Made by a program: the position numbers and the translations under genes. A DNA stretch of 64,000 nt, taken from the NCBI GenBank assembly GCA_016720595.1, contig JADKKI010000028.1, positions 103,624-167,623 of the forward strand, in the 5' to 3' direction. This DNA comes from Myxococcales bacterium (lineage in GTDB: Bacteria; Myxococcota_A; Polyangia; Haliangiales; Haliangiaceae). Under the pieces are notes generated by a model, which saw only the letters and a program-made list of their open reading frames with translations, was not told the DNA's origin and did not search any database. Position 1 is the stretch's first letter. Each line of letters starts with the position of its first letter. Below are positions 27,477-38,999 of the stretch, piece after piece.

Positions 27477-30412
27477 ATGGGCCGAGCTCCCGTGTTGCTC
27501 GCCGCTGCCGTGCTGGTCAGCGCGGGCTGCAGCGCCTCCAGCATCGTCGGGCCGTTCGATGACCTGCCGCTCGATGGTGAGATCGTGCTCCCTGCCGATG
27601 CGGGTCTGCTCCGTCCCGTCCACGTCGCACGCGACCGATACGGTGTGGCTCACATCAACGCGGAGACGCTGACCGACGCCGCGTTCGTGCAGGGCTACGT
27701 GATGGCGCACGATCGGCTGCCGCAGATGGACATCCTGCGCAGGTTCGGTGCGGGCACGCTCTCGGAGCTGTTCGGCACGCTCGATCCGAAGGTGATCGAT
27801 ACCGATCTCGAGATGCGGGTCCACCGCATGAAGCCGCTCGCGCAACAGACCTGGCAGACCCTCCAGGCGTCCGCGGATCCGCGGGACCGCGAGGTCGTGA
27901 TCCTGCTCCAGCGCTTCGCCGACGGCGTGAACGCCTATGCGACCTCGATCTTCAGCGAGGACCACCCGACCGGCGTGTGGAAGCTCGACAAGGACATCCT
28001 CGCGAGCTTCGACCCGACGCGGTTCGTGCCGTGGAGCCCCGTCGATTCGCTCGTGCTGGGGCGGTTCCAGGCGTTCGCGCTGTCGTGGTCCGCGCCGTTC
28101 GAGATCGACATCAGCGAGCTGTATCAGCAGCTCCGCCAGACGTTCGACCTGGCTCCGGGCACCGCCGCGCCCGCCATCCTCGCGCGCCAGGGCATCTCGA
28201 AGGACCTGCTGCGCATCGCGCCGGTCGGGCGGATCTCGACGATCGACGGGTTCCCGAACGTCGGCCGGGACTCGGGCTCGCGCTCGAACGGCAGCGTCAC
28301 GCCGGCGACCACGTCCAAGGCCGTCGCGCCCGCCCCGCGCCCGGTCGTCCGATCGTGCCGCCGGAGCTGTTCGCGCAGGCGCGCACGTTCTTCCAGCGCG
28401 GCCTCCACACAGGTCCACTCGGCGCGCTCGGGCCGCACGCGTTCATGCACCCGTTCGCCGGCTCGAACAACTGGGCGGTCGGGCCCTCGCGCACCGGCGA
28501 GGACGTGGCGCTGCTCGCGACCGATCAGCACCTCCAGCTCCCGAACCCGTCGATCTTCTATCCCACGCACCTGATGATGGCCGACACGTCCGCGGATCCC
28601 GTGCTGGTCGGTGCGGGCAGCGGCGCCACCGACGAGCAGGTGCCCGGCGATCTGCTCGGCGTGACGTTCCCCGGGATCCCCGGCGTCATCCTCGGCACCA
28701 ACGGTGCGCTCGCCTGGTCCGGAACCGTCAGCGAGCACGACGTCAACGACGTCTACCTCGAGACCATCGTCCCGTGCGCCCAGGGCTCGTGCACGATGTT
28801 CAACGGCACTCCGGTGCCGATCCAGACCTTCACCGAGACGATCAAGGTCGGCACGCTCGGCTCGATCAACGACAGCGAGCAGCGCACCGCCGTGTACGAG
28901 GTGGTGCCGCACCACGGACCGATCATCCCGGTCATCGATCCCGTCCGTCACACGATCACGCCACGCACGGCGTCCACCGCGATGTCGGTGCGGTTCACGG
29001 GGTACGAGCCCTCGTTCGAGATCCGCGCGCTGTGGAACCTCGGGCGAGCGCACAGCGTGGAGGAGGGCTTCCGGGCGCTCACCGACTTCAGCTACGGCAG
29101 CCAGAACTGGACGATGATCGACCAGGAGCTGAACATCGGATGGACCACGCATGCGCGGGTCCCGGTGCGCGATCCGCGCGCGTACACGTGGAACGCGGTG
29201 AGTAACCCCGACGGGCTCGCCCCGTTCTTCGTGCTTCCTGGTGATGGCACCGCGGAGTGGCAAGGCGAGCTGTCCTCTCGTTACATCCCGCACGCGATCA
29301 ACCCGCCGCCGCCGCATGACTATCTCGCCACCGCGAATGCAGATCCTGTGGGGGCGACGTTCGACGGCGATCCGCTCGATCAGCCGCAGGTCGATGGCCG
29401 CCCGCTCTACGTCGGCGTGAGCTACGCCGCCGGGGTCCGCGAGGAGCGGATCTCGACCTTGATCGAACAGCGCGGCGTCGGGATCACGGTGGATGACATG
29501 GCGCGGATCCAGCACGACACCAGCTCGAACGTCGGCGCCAAGCTCGTGCCCGCGATCCGGACCGCCCTGGCGCGGCTCGACTCCACCGCGGGCGCGCCGA
29601 GCGACGCCGCGGAGTACCTCGACAACCTCCCGATGCTCGACCGGGCGCGCCTGATGGCCGCGCGCTCGCTCCTCGATCCGTGGACGTTCGCCACGCCGAC
29701 CGGCGGCCGTCCCGGCTCGGCGGCGACCTGCGTGTTCAACGTGTGGATGCACTTCTTCCTGTCGCGGGCACTCGCCGACGAGTTCCGCGCGGTCGGCCTC
29801 GAGCTGTTCGACTTCGACGACAACTTCATCTTCCGCATCGTCTACGCCCTCCTCACCGATCCGGCGTCCTTCGTCCAGAGCACGGCGACCGGCCAGCCGA
29901 TCGTGTGCGACGACATGGCGACGCCGGCCACCGAGAGTTGCACCAAGGTGATCCTCCAGGCGATGGTCGACACGATGGCGCGCCTCGAGACCGAGTTCCC
30001 GGACACGGCGCCGGCGCTCTATGACTGGGGGCAGCTGCATCGCCTGAAGATCAACCCGCTGTTCCCGAACACGGCGCTGTCCTTGCCCAAGGGCGACGAG
30101 GCTGGGTTCGCGAAGTCGGGCGACATGTTCGCGATCAACCGCTCCGATACGAGCTGGGCGGGCCTCGATTTCTCGCAGGCCGCAGACGGCCCGGCGCAGC
30201 GCTTCCTCGCCACCGCGCAGCGCGATCCGCTGGGCCAGACCCAGCCGATCCAGGTGAAGTGGGCGCTCCCCGGTGGCGTGATCTACGACCCGAGCAGCCA
30301 CCACTATCGGGATCTTCTCGACGACTACTATCTCCAGGAGCGGCACTTCGATGCGCCGTACTCCATCGACGAGATCAACGCGGCCGGCGAGAACCGGTGG
30401 GTGTTCCGATGA
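27477..30412 (+). pseudogene. Penicillin acylase-family (Ntn hydrolase) lipoprotein, one frameshift
   Basis: From ATG 27477 the protein has a lipoprotein signal ([12 protein letters not shown], Cys18) and the alpha-chain start typical of penicillin/acyl-homoserine-lactone acylases (HVARDRYGVAHINAETLTDAAFVQGYVMAHDRLPQM). Around 28333 the frame shifts. Adding one C to the CCCC at 28333-28336 joins VAPAP to APGRPIVPPELF and restores the chain to 30412. The beta-chain begins at the nucleophile Ser in FAGSNNWAVGPSRT (codon 28463-28465). The intact product would be about 978 residues, a self-cleaving hydrolase of side-chain amides, exported as a lipoprotein. The substrate cannot be predicted. The conservation on both sides suggests an artefactual indel. 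Confidence 0.82.
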
Positions 30413-30419
30413 GGTCCAT

Positions 30420-31469
30420 GTGGAAGCCGCCGCGATCCTGATCGCCCCGCACGGGACCAGTGGTGAGCTGCGTGCCCTCGTCGACCGGCTGCTCTCGGTG
30501 GGCATCCAGGTCACGATCGTGGACGAGCTGTCGACCGCCGCAGAGATCTACGCCAACCATGCGGATCCGCCGTGCGTGCTGATCGATCTCGGCGAGGTCG
30601 AGCGGGAGGCTGGCGACCAGGACGACAACCTGAGCGACAACCACCTCGCGACCAAGTCGCTGCGACGGGTGCAGGCCTCGATCCCCCTCGCACAGCCGGT
30701 GCCGATCCTCGCGCATGGCACGCCATCCCTGATCCTCGCGTGCATCCGCGGTGGTGCGGGCGATGTGATCGATCTGCGACTCGAGGGGACCGGCAGCGCC
30801 CGGGCCGTGGTCGAGCGCGTGTGCCGGGTCCAGCGCGAGCGCACGACGGCTGCCGGGTTGATCGGCGTGCAGCGCCAGATGATCGAGGATCTGCTGAAGG
30901 ACCTGATCAAGACCGAGCGGCGCTCGATCGATGTCGAGGAGCAGCTCGCCGCCCACGCCCGGGTGAGTGGCGAGGCCGCGGCGGTCGCCGAGTCGCGGGG
31001 CCCGTCGGTCCTGCTGGTCGAGCACGATCGGGCGGTCGCCGACGAGCTGGCCGACCGGCTGGAGGCCGAAGGGGTCGCGACCTTCGCCTATGTCACGGGC
31101 GAGGAGGCGGTCCGCGAGGCCAGCACCCTGTCCCAGACCACGGGCCTGGACCTGGCCCTGGTCGCCGCCCAGCTCCCCGGGATCGATGGGCTCGAGACCG
31201 TCCGCCGCCTCCGTGAACGAATCGCCGCCCTGCCCGCGTTTCTGATGACCTCCGTCCTCGATGCCGACCTGGCAGCCAGCGCGGCGGACCTGGGCGTGGT
31301 CGGATTTGTTCAGAAACCTCTGGCCGACCTCGACGAGGTGGTGGTCCGGCTGGCCCAGCTGGCGCGGGAGTCCCTGGAGCGGGCCCGAGAGCAGGCCTAT
31401 GTCCAGCGGATCAAAGAGCGCCACGAACGTGTGCTCGAACGGTACCGCTCATTGCCTCGAGAGCCGTGA
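30420..31469 (+). CDS. Response-regulator-like protein with degenerate receiver domain
   Basis: The start is GTG 30420 with GAGG five bases upstream. The 349-residue protein has two CheY-like halves. The first (about 1-135) begins VEAAAILIAPHGTSGELRALVDRLL and is barely recognisable. The second (about 195-330) starts SVLLVEHDRAVADELADRLEAEG, but the phospho-acceptor position in LDLALVAAQLPGIDG is Ala rather than Asp. The conserved Lys survives in VGFVQKPL. A helical Arg/Glu tail follows. It is probably a pseudo-receiver used for protein binding rather than phosphotransfer. It lies 7 bp after the acylase and 27 bp before the PilZ-DnaJ gene. Confidence 0.75.
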   Translation: MEAAAILIAPHGTSGELRALVDRLLSVGIQVTIVDELSTAAEIYANHADPPCVLIDLGEVEREAGDQDDNLSDNHLATKSLRRVQASIPLAQPVPILAHGTPSLILACIRGGAGDVIDLRLEGTGSARAVVERVCRVQRERTTAAGLIGVQRQMIEDLLKDLIKTERRSIDVEEQLAAHARVSGEAAAVAESRGPSVLLVEHDRAVADELADRLEAEGVATFAYVTGEEAVREASTLSQTTGLDLALVAAQLPGIDGLETVRRLRERIAALPAFLMTSVLDADLAASAADLGVVGFVQKPLADLDEVVVRLAQLARESLERAREQAYVQRIKERHERVLERYRSLPREP

Positions 31470-31496
31470 TCGGCCTATGATCTCGCGGATCTCTCG

Positions 31497-33068
31497 ATGG
31501 CTACGGGTCCGCTCAGTATCAAGCTCCGGTGCGCCTCGTGGCCGCAACTGGCGACCATTTACAAGCGCGACCTGAGCCGCGGGACGATGTTCCTGAAGGC
31601 GACGACGCCACCGGCGCTCGGCACGCCCGTGCGCATCGATCTCACGCTCCCGAGCGCATCGGTCATCGTGCTCACCGGGACGGTGGATCAGCACGTCACC
31701 GATCCGCAGCGCGGCGCCGGCGTCGAGCTCAAGCTGGCCCCGATCGCGCCGGCCTCGATCTACATGATCGAGAGTGCACTCGCGTCCGAGGCGAAGCGCC
31801 GCAACACCCCCGCCGCCGGGGTGCCGATCGTCGGTGCCACCCCGCCATCGAGCAGCACCGGACCACTCGCCGCGCTCTCCGATGGCGAGGAGGTCGGGGC
31901 GGCGGAGCAGGAGCTCGTCAAGGCGCTGCTCTCCGAGGCGGACTCGCTGCGGAAGCTGAACCCGTTCCTCGTCCTCGGCGTTGGCTACGAGGCGAGCGAC
32001 TCCGACGTTCGCGCCGCGTTCGGTGAGCTGACCAAGCGGTACCACCCCGATCTGTTCGCCCGCTACGAATCGACGCAGCTGCGCCAGGTGGCCGCCGAGA
32101 TCTTCATCTTGATCCGCGACGCGTATCGCAAGCTCGGCGACGAGACCGGTCGCGCGCAGGCGCTGGCCGGCCTCAATCGCCCCGCCGCTCCCCGAGCGGT
32201 GCCGCTCCGCGCGCCGACGCCGCCGCCGGTTCCGGTCGGTCCCCCACGCCCGGCGACGCCGCGCGCTCCGACCAGCCAGCCGTTGCCCAAGCCTCCCGAG
32301 GCGCGCCTCCCGGAGCGGCCCGATCCACCGCCGTTGCCGCGCGCGCACACCGACCACGCGCCGACGTCTCGCCCCGGCGAGATGTTGACCTCGATCCCAC
32401 GGGCGACGCCAAGCCCGACGCCGACGCCGAGCCCGACGCCACCGCCGCAGGTCGGCGACGCGGTCACGGCGCGCCCCGGGGAGACCCCCGCGATCGCCGC
32501 CAAGCCGACGCCGACGCCGACGCCGACGCCCACGCCGGCGTCGCGGAGCTCGCCGATGCCGATTCCACGGGTCACTGGCGACACGGGCCGCTCGCAGCCC
32601 ACGCCGACCGTGCCGCTCCCTCCCGGCCAGACCTTCCCCGCCGGCAAGGTCACGTCGAGCTCGTCGATGAAGCAGGCGTCGGGCACCGAGCCGCCGCCGC
32701 CAGCGATGCAGACCGATCGCAAGCCGATCAACGCCTCGCCGCCGCAGATGCCCACGGATGGCTCTGACAGCACGGCGCTCGAGGAGATGCTCGACGCAGG
32801 CAAGCTCGACGAGGCGCTGGCCGCCTACAAGCTGATGTCGAAGAAGCACCCGGCGGACCGCAGCTTCCGGGCGGGCATCGAGCTGTGCGAGGGGCTGCGC
32901 GCGCTCGCCGCGCGCGATCGTCTCGAGGCGGCGCAGCGGTTCGAGACCGCGCTCGAGATCGACCCCTCCAACGAGCGCGCGGCTCGCGAGCTCGCGGACA
33001 TGCGGCGTCAGGCGACCAACGAGCGGAAGGGCCTGCTCACGCGGCTCATGGGCAAGAAGGAGACATAG
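31497..33068 (+). CDS. PilZ - DnaJ - TPR fusion protein
   Basis: The 523-residue protein joins three modules. Residues 1-95 resemble the myxobacterial PilZ type (SRGTMFLKATTPPALGTPVRIDLTL, then GTVDQHVTD..GAGVELKL) without the c-di-GMP RxxxR motif. Residues 154-215 are a J-domain with the essential HPD at 183-185 (KRYHPDLF). A long Pro/Thr-rich linker (PTPTPTP runs) leads to TPR-like helices at about 420-510 (MLDAGKLDEALAAYKLMSKKHP, RFETALEIDPSNERAARELADM). The J-domain should stimulate the ATPase of the DnaK encoded 2 bp downstream, and the other domains may choose clients. No membrane span is seen. Confidence 0.86.
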   Translation: MATGPLSIKLRCASWPQLATIYKRDLSRGTMFLKATTPPALGTPVRIDLTLPSASVIVLTGTVDQHVTDPQRGAGVELKLAPIAPASIYMIESALASEAKRRNTPAAGVPIVGATPPSSSTGPLAALSDGEEVGAAEQELVKALLSEADSLRKLNPFLVLGVGYEASDSDVRAAFGELTKRYHPDLFARYESTQLRQVAAEIFILIRDAYRKLGDETGRAQALAGLNRPAAPRAVPLRAPTPPPVPVGPPRPATPRAPTSQPLPKPPEARLPERPDPPPLPRAHTDHAPTSRPGEMLTSIPRATPSPTPTPSPTPPPQVGDAVTARPGETPAIAAKPTPTPTPTPTPASRSSPMPIPRVTGDTGRSQPTPTVPLPPGQTFPAGKVTSSSSMKQASGTEPPPPAMQTDRKPINASPPQMPTDGSDSTALEEMLDAGKLDEALAAYKLMSKKHPADRSFRAGIELCEGLRALAARDRLEAAQRFETALEIDPSNERAARELADMRRQATNERKGLLTRLMGKKET

Positions 33069-33070
33069 CG

Positions 33071-34743
<1,673 letters not shown>

Positions 34744-34747
<4 letters not shown>

Positions 34748-35283
34748 CCGTCGACCCGGCGGTGCTTAAAGTTGCCGATGCGGTCGGCGCACTGATCGAG
34801 GCCTGGGGGTTCAAGCGCAACATGGGCCGGATGTGGGCGGTGCTCTATCTCGAGGACCACCCGCTCAACGCCACGGACCTCGTCGATCGCCTCGGGATCT
34901 CGACGGGCGCGGTCTCGATGCTCCTGACCGAGCTCCAGGAGTGGGGAGCGATCAAGAAGGCGTGGGTGGTGGGGGAGCGCAAGGAGCACTACGAGGCCGA
35001 GACCAACATCTGGAAGATGGTGTCCCGCGTGTTCCGCGAGCGCGAGCTGCAGTGGGTGAAGACCGCGACGGACGCGTTCGAGGGCGCCAGCACCGAGCTC
35101 GCGAGCGGCGGCCCCGGAGATGCCCGGCACGCGATGATCGCGGCGCGCGTCGCTGGTCTCGCGCAGCTGTCTCAGGTCGGCGCACACCTGCTCGAGGCGA
35201 TGCTGCAGGGCGAGGCGATCGATTCGCTGCCGATCAAGACCGTGGGCGAGCTCGCGAAGGCCGTGCGCAAGGACGAGTCGTGA
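34744..35283 (+). CDS. GbsR/MarR-family transcriptional regulator
   Basis: The 179-residue protein carries a winged helix-turn-helix of the GbsR type near residues 28-85: GRMWAVLYLEDHPLNATDLVDRLGISTGAVSMLLTELQEWGAI, then VVGERKEHYEAETN. A helical dimerisation region follows. Its ATG overlaps the chaperone stop (ATGA), and its own stop overlaps the transporter ATPase start. Placement directly before an ABC exporter suggests that it controls that exporter or the whole operon in response to a small ligand. The ligand is unknown. Confidence 0.83.
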
Positions 35284-36266
35284 TCCGTGCGCGTGATCTG
35301 AAGAAGCACTTCCGCGTGCACAAGCGCCCTCCGGGGCTCGCCTCCGCGCTGAAGTCCCTGGTCCATCGCACGTACGAGACGGTCAAGGCCGTCGATGGTG
35401 TGAGCTTCACGATCGAGCGCGGCGAGCGAGTGGGGTTCCTCGGGCCGAACGGCGCCGGCAAGACCACCACGCTGAAGGTCCTCTCGGGCCTGTTGCACCC
35501 CACGAGCGGCGAGGTCGAGGTCGAGGGTCACGTGCCGTTCAAGCGCGAGACCAAGATGCTCGAGGCGATCACCCTCGTGATGGGCCAGAAGTCTCAGCTG
35601 ATCTGGGACCTCCCACCGTCGGAGACCTACGCGATGAATCGCGCCGTGTTCGACGTGCCGAAGGCGCAGTTCGAGCAGACCCTGGCCGAGCTCACCGAGC
35701 TCCTCGAGCTCGGCCCGCTGCTCGACAAGCCCACGCGGCAGCTCTCCCTCGGCGAGCGGATGAAGTGCGAGCTGGCCGCCGCCCTGCTCCACCAGCCGAC
35801 CACGCTGTTCCTCGACGAGCCGACGATCGGGCTCGACGTCGCGATGCAGGTGGCGATCCGCGACTTCGTGCGCAGCTACAACCAGCGCCACGAGGCCACG
35901 GTCCTCTTGACCTCGCACTACATGGACGACGTGGTCGCGCTGTGCCCGCGGATCATCGTGATCGATGCGGGTGTGCTGATCCACGACGGAGATCTCCGGC
36001 AGCTGATCAAGACGATGGATCCCGACAAGCGCGTGTCCTTCACGCTGACCTCGCCGGTATCCGATGACGATCTGGCGAAGCTCGGCGCGCTGGTCTCCCG
36101 CGAGGGTCAGCGCGTGCGGCTCAAGGTCAGCGAGGCCCAGATCCCTTCGGTGGTCGGTCACCTGCTCGGGACCTTGAAGGCCGCCGATCTCGCGATCGAA
36201 GATCCTCCGCTCGAGGACGTGCTGCGCGTGATGTTCGGCAAGGGCAAGGGGAGCGCCGGCTCGTGA
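35280..36266 (+). CDS. ABC transporter ATP-binding protein
   Basis: The start is GTG 35280, overlapping the regulator's stop by 4 nt. The 328-residue ATPase has Walker A GPNGAGKTT (about 57-65), a Q-loop at VMGQKSQLIWDLP, signature LSLGERMKCELAAALL, Walker B TLFLDEPTIGLD and the H-loop at LTSHYMDD. The N-terminal insert HFRVHKRPPGLASALKSLVHR before the first strand is typical of ATPases paired with DUF990-type ABC-2 permeases. It should energise the two permeases that follow, an exporter of unknown substrate. Confidence 0.92.
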   Translation: MIRARDLKKHFRVHKRPPGLASALKSLVHRTYETVKAVDGVSFTIERGERVGFLGPNGAGKTTTLKVLSGLLHPTSGEVEVEGHVPFKRETKMLEAITLVMGQKSQLIWDLPPSETYAMNRAVFDVPKAQFEQTLAELTELLELGPLLDKPTRQLSLGERMKCELAAALLHQPTTLFLDEPTIGLDVAMQVAIRDFVRSYNQRHEATVLLTSHYMDDVVALCPRIIVIDAGVLIHDGDLRQLIKTMDPDKRVSFTLTSPVSDDDLAKLGALVSREGQRVRLKVSEAQIPSVVGHLLGTLKAADLAIEDPPLEDVLRVMFGKGKGSAGS

Positions 36267-37066
36267 GCGCGACCCGCACCCTGCGGGCGCTGCCGACGCT
36301 GCTCCGGATCGGCGTCGCCGAGACCGTGGCCTATCGGGCCGAGTTCCTGGTCTGGATCCTGACGACCACGCTCCCGCTGGTGATGCTCGGGCTGTGGACG
36401 AGCGTGGCCGAGGAGGCGCCCTTCCGTGGGTACACCTCGGCCGCGTTCGTCGCGTACTACCTCTCGAACCTGATCGTCCGGAACCTCACGGGTTCGTGGG
36501 TCGCGTGGCAGATCAGCGAGGAGATCCGGCTCGGCGCGATGTCGATGCGCCTGCTCCGCCCGCTCCATCCGTACGTCGCGTTCGCCGCGAGCCACCTCGC
36601 CGCGATCCCGTTTCGCAGCGTGGTCGTGCTGCCGATCGCGATCGTCCTCCTCGTGTCCTCGGGGAGCAGCGCCTTGACCACCGAGCCCCTCCAGCTCGCG
36701 CTGATCGTCCCTGCGCTGGCGCTCGCCTGGATCATCACCTTCAACGTGATGTTCATGATCGGCTCGCTCGGCTTCTTCGTGACCAAGACGATGGCGCTGC
36801 TGAACCTGTACTTCGCGGTGTTCTCGCTGCTCTCGGGCTACCTGCTCCCGATCCCCCTGCTCCCGCGCGTGATCGGCTGGTTCGCCGAGTGGCTGCCGTT
36901 TCGCTTCATGCTGAGCGCACCGATCGAGCTGATGACGTTGCACCTCGATGGCGAAGCATGCGCGCGCATCATGCTCGCGCAGCTGGGCTGGGGCCTCGCC
37001 ACGCTCGTGCTCGCGCTGTGGGTCTGGAGGCGCGGCGTCAGGAACTTCGAGGCGGTGGGCGGATGA
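36263..37066 (+). CDS. ABC-2 type permease (DUF990-like), subunit 1
   Basis: The 267-residue membrane protein has about six transmembrane helices (for example VWILTTTLPLVMLGLW, PLQLALIVPALALAWIITF and NLYFAVFSLLSGYLLPIPLL). It carries the family start pattern in which a short cytoplasmic stretch RIGVAETVAYRAEFLVW precedes helix 1. The segment EIRLGAMSMRLLRPLHPY after helix 2 is the coupling helix seen in this family. GTG start and stop overlap the flanking genes by 4 nt each, so it is strictly co-translated with the ATPase and the second permease. Confidence 0.88.
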   Translation: MSATRTLRALPTLLRIGVAETVAYRAEFLVWILTTTLPLVMLGLWTSVAEEAPFRGYTSAAFVAYYLSNLIVRNLTGSWVAWQISEEIRLGAMSMRLLRPLHPYVAFAASHLAAIPFRSVVVLPIAIVLLVSSGSSALTTEPLQLALIVPALALAWIITFNVMFMIGSLGFFVTKTMALLNLYFAVFSLLSGYLLPIPLLPRVIGWFAEWLPFRFMLSAPIELMTLHLDGEACARIMLAQLGWGLATLVLALWVWRRGVRNFEAVGG

Positions 37067-37851
37067 TGCGCTACCTCCGCTTGCTCGGGGTCCAGCTGCG
37101 GATCAGCGCCGCCGCCGGGATGGCCTATCGCGCGGACTTCCTCCTCGAGGGGGTGATGGCGATCGCGTGGATGGTGCTCACCTTGCTGCCGCTGGCGGTG
37201 CTCTATCAAGGGCGCGAGGCCGTCGCGGGCTGGGATGCCCCGTCGGCGATGGTCGTGATCGCGTACTTCCTCGCGGTGCGCGCGGTGCTCGAGGGCGTGG
37301 TCAGCCCATCGTTCGTCGATCTCGTGGAGCGGATCCGGTCGGGTGCGTTCGACTACGTGCTGCTGAAGCCCGTGGACGCACAGGCGATCGTCTCGGCATC
37401 ACGGTTCGAGCCGTGGAAGATCTTCGATCTCCTCGGAGCGCTCGCCCTCCTGATCTACGCCTTCGTGAAGCTCGGGCACCCACCCGCGGCCTCCGAGATC
37501 GCGCTCGGCACCGTGCTGTTCTTCGCAGGCGTCCTCGCGATGTACTCGCTGTGGATCCTGTGCGCCGCCGCCTCGTTCTGGGTGGTCCGGCTCGACAACC
37601 TGACCTACCTGCTCGGCGCGATCTTCGACACGGCACGCTGGCCGGTCCAGGTGTTTCGAGGCATGTGGCGCTTCGTGTTCACCTTCATCATCCCGGTCGC
37701 CGTGATGACGACGTATCCGGCGATGGCGCTGCTCGGCCGGCTGGATGCGCGGACCGCGCTCGCCACGGTGGGTGGCTCGCTCGGCTTGCTCGTGGTGAGC
37801 CGCCTGGTCTGGCGGTCCGCGATCCGGAGCTACACGTCCGCGTCGAGCTGA
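37063..37851 (+). CDS. ABC-2 type permease (DUF990-like), subunit 2
   Basis: The 262-residue protein is a second six-helix permease related to the preceding one. It has the same N-terminal pattern (LRISAAAGMAYRADFLLEGVMAIAW) and the coupling-like segment LVERIRSGAFDYVLLKPVDA. Together with 36263-37066 it should form a heterodimeric channel. Its ATG overlaps the stop of the first permease (ATGA). Its stop codon directly abuts the stop of the convergent gene at 37852. Confidence 0.88.
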   Translation: MMRYLRLLGVQLRISAAAGMAYRADFLLEGVMAIAWMVLTLLPLAVLYQGREAVAGWDAPSAMVVIAYFLAVRAVLEGVVSPSFVDLVERIRSGAFDYVLLKPVDAQAIVSASRFEPWKIFDLLGALALLIYAFVKLGHPPAASEIALGTVLFFAGVLAMYSLWILCAAASFWVVRLDNLTYLLGAIFDTARWPVQVFRGMWRFVFTFIIPVAVMTTYPAMALLGRLDARTALATVGGSLGLLVVSRLVWRSAIRSYTSASS

Positions 37852-38964
37852 CTACTTCGGATCGGGCAGGCCGCTCTTCGCGGGGAAGCTCGCCTGGATC
37901 TGCTTGACCTTCGGGTGATCGGGCCACGGCAGCCCGTACTGCAGCGACTTCTTCATCGCCGCCGGGTTGATCCGCTTGTCGATGAACGACGAGTCCTTGG
38001 TCATCCGCATGTCGAGCATGACCTCGCGGTCGGAGAGCATCGGAATCGCGCCCTTGCCCGTGTTGAACTCGTCGTTCTGGATCATGCCGTCCTTGTTGAC
38101 GACGAACGACAGGGTGCGAACGACCTTGCCCTCGGTGCGGAGGTTGCACTCCCACTTGCCCGGGTTGTCGGACAGCACGAGATCCTTCTCGGTCTTGGCG
38201 GGCATCTCCCACTTGAGGGTCTCGCGCTTGCCCCAGTAGATGTTGACGAGGAACTTCTGGCGGTTCCAGTGATGGGTCTGCCGCTCGCCCTTCTTGGGCT
38301 GGTAGTCGAGCTCGATGTCCTCGGTATCGGCGCCGCTCTCGGCCCCGAGCGAGATGTCCTTGATCTTCTTGCCCTCGGCGGTGCAGCGCAGGGTCGCGTC
38401 GTTGGGCTGCTGGCCGTTGGCGAACGTCAGGTACAGGTTGGGCATCCGGTACGTGCTGTTGGTCGCCTCGTCGTTCCCCATCCACAGGAACGCCGAGCCC
38501 AGCGTGTCATCAGCGACGTTGCCCCAGGTCTCCCACTGACCCTTGAGGTGCACGACCTGGATCTTCATCGTGCGGACCAGGTACTCCTTGTCGTTCGAGT
38601 CGTCCTCGTAGATGAGCTCGGCGGTGATCTCGCCCACCTGCTTGAGCGGCTTCTCGGAGGTGCCCTGGTTGTTGCAGGACCCGCTCATGTAGCCGTCCTC
38701 GATGCTGACGTCGCACTTGGCGGTGTAGATCAGCTTCCCGCCGGCCTTCCACTCCAGCCGGAGCCGGTCGTTCTTCGACGCCACGCCCTTGAGCTCGACG
38801 TGCGAGTGCCAGCCGTAGCCATCGCTGCCCTTGCCCACGACCTCGAGGCTCACGCTCGCCTCGTCGAAGATCAACGGCGGCGTGTGCGCGCTGATCGGCA
38901 GCGGCTTGTCCGCGAAGGCGACCGATGGAACCACGAGCGTAGCGGCGATCAAAAGACACTTCAT
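37852..38964 (-). CDS. Hypothetical secreted protein
   Basis: The ATG at 38964 is preferred: GGGAGGG lies four bases upstream and the next residues form a clean signal peptide (MKCLLIAATLVVPSVAFA). The 370-residue mature chain is beta-rich and repeats a pattern of paired strands with Lys and Asp. Cys pairs occur at AKCDVSIEDGYMSGSCNN. It ends in a Lys/Pro-rich tail. I recognise no family. It may be a periplasmic or secreted binding protein. It is convergent with the ABC operon, with no gap between stops. Confidence 0.68.
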   Translation of the reverse strand: MKCLLIAATLVVPSVAFADKPLPISAHTPPLIFDEASVSLEVVGKGSDGYGWHSHVELKGVASKNDRLRLEWKAGGKLIYTAKCDVSIEDGYMSGSCNNQGTSEKPLKQVGEITAELIYEDDSNDKEYLVRTMKIQVVHLKGQWETWGNVADDTLGSAFLWMGNDEATNSTYRMPNLYLTFANGQQPNDATLRCTAEGKKIKDISLGAESGADTEDIELDYQPKKGERQTHHWNRQKFLVNIYWGKRETLKWEMPAKTEKDLVLSDNPGKWECNLRTEGKVVRTLSFVVNKDGMIQNDEFNTGKGAIPMLSDREVMLDMRMTKDSSFIDKRINPAAMKKSLQYGLPWPDHPKVKQIQASFPAKSGLPDPK

Positions 38965-38999
38965 GCGACCCTCCCTTGAGGGCGCGACCATAGCGAGGA

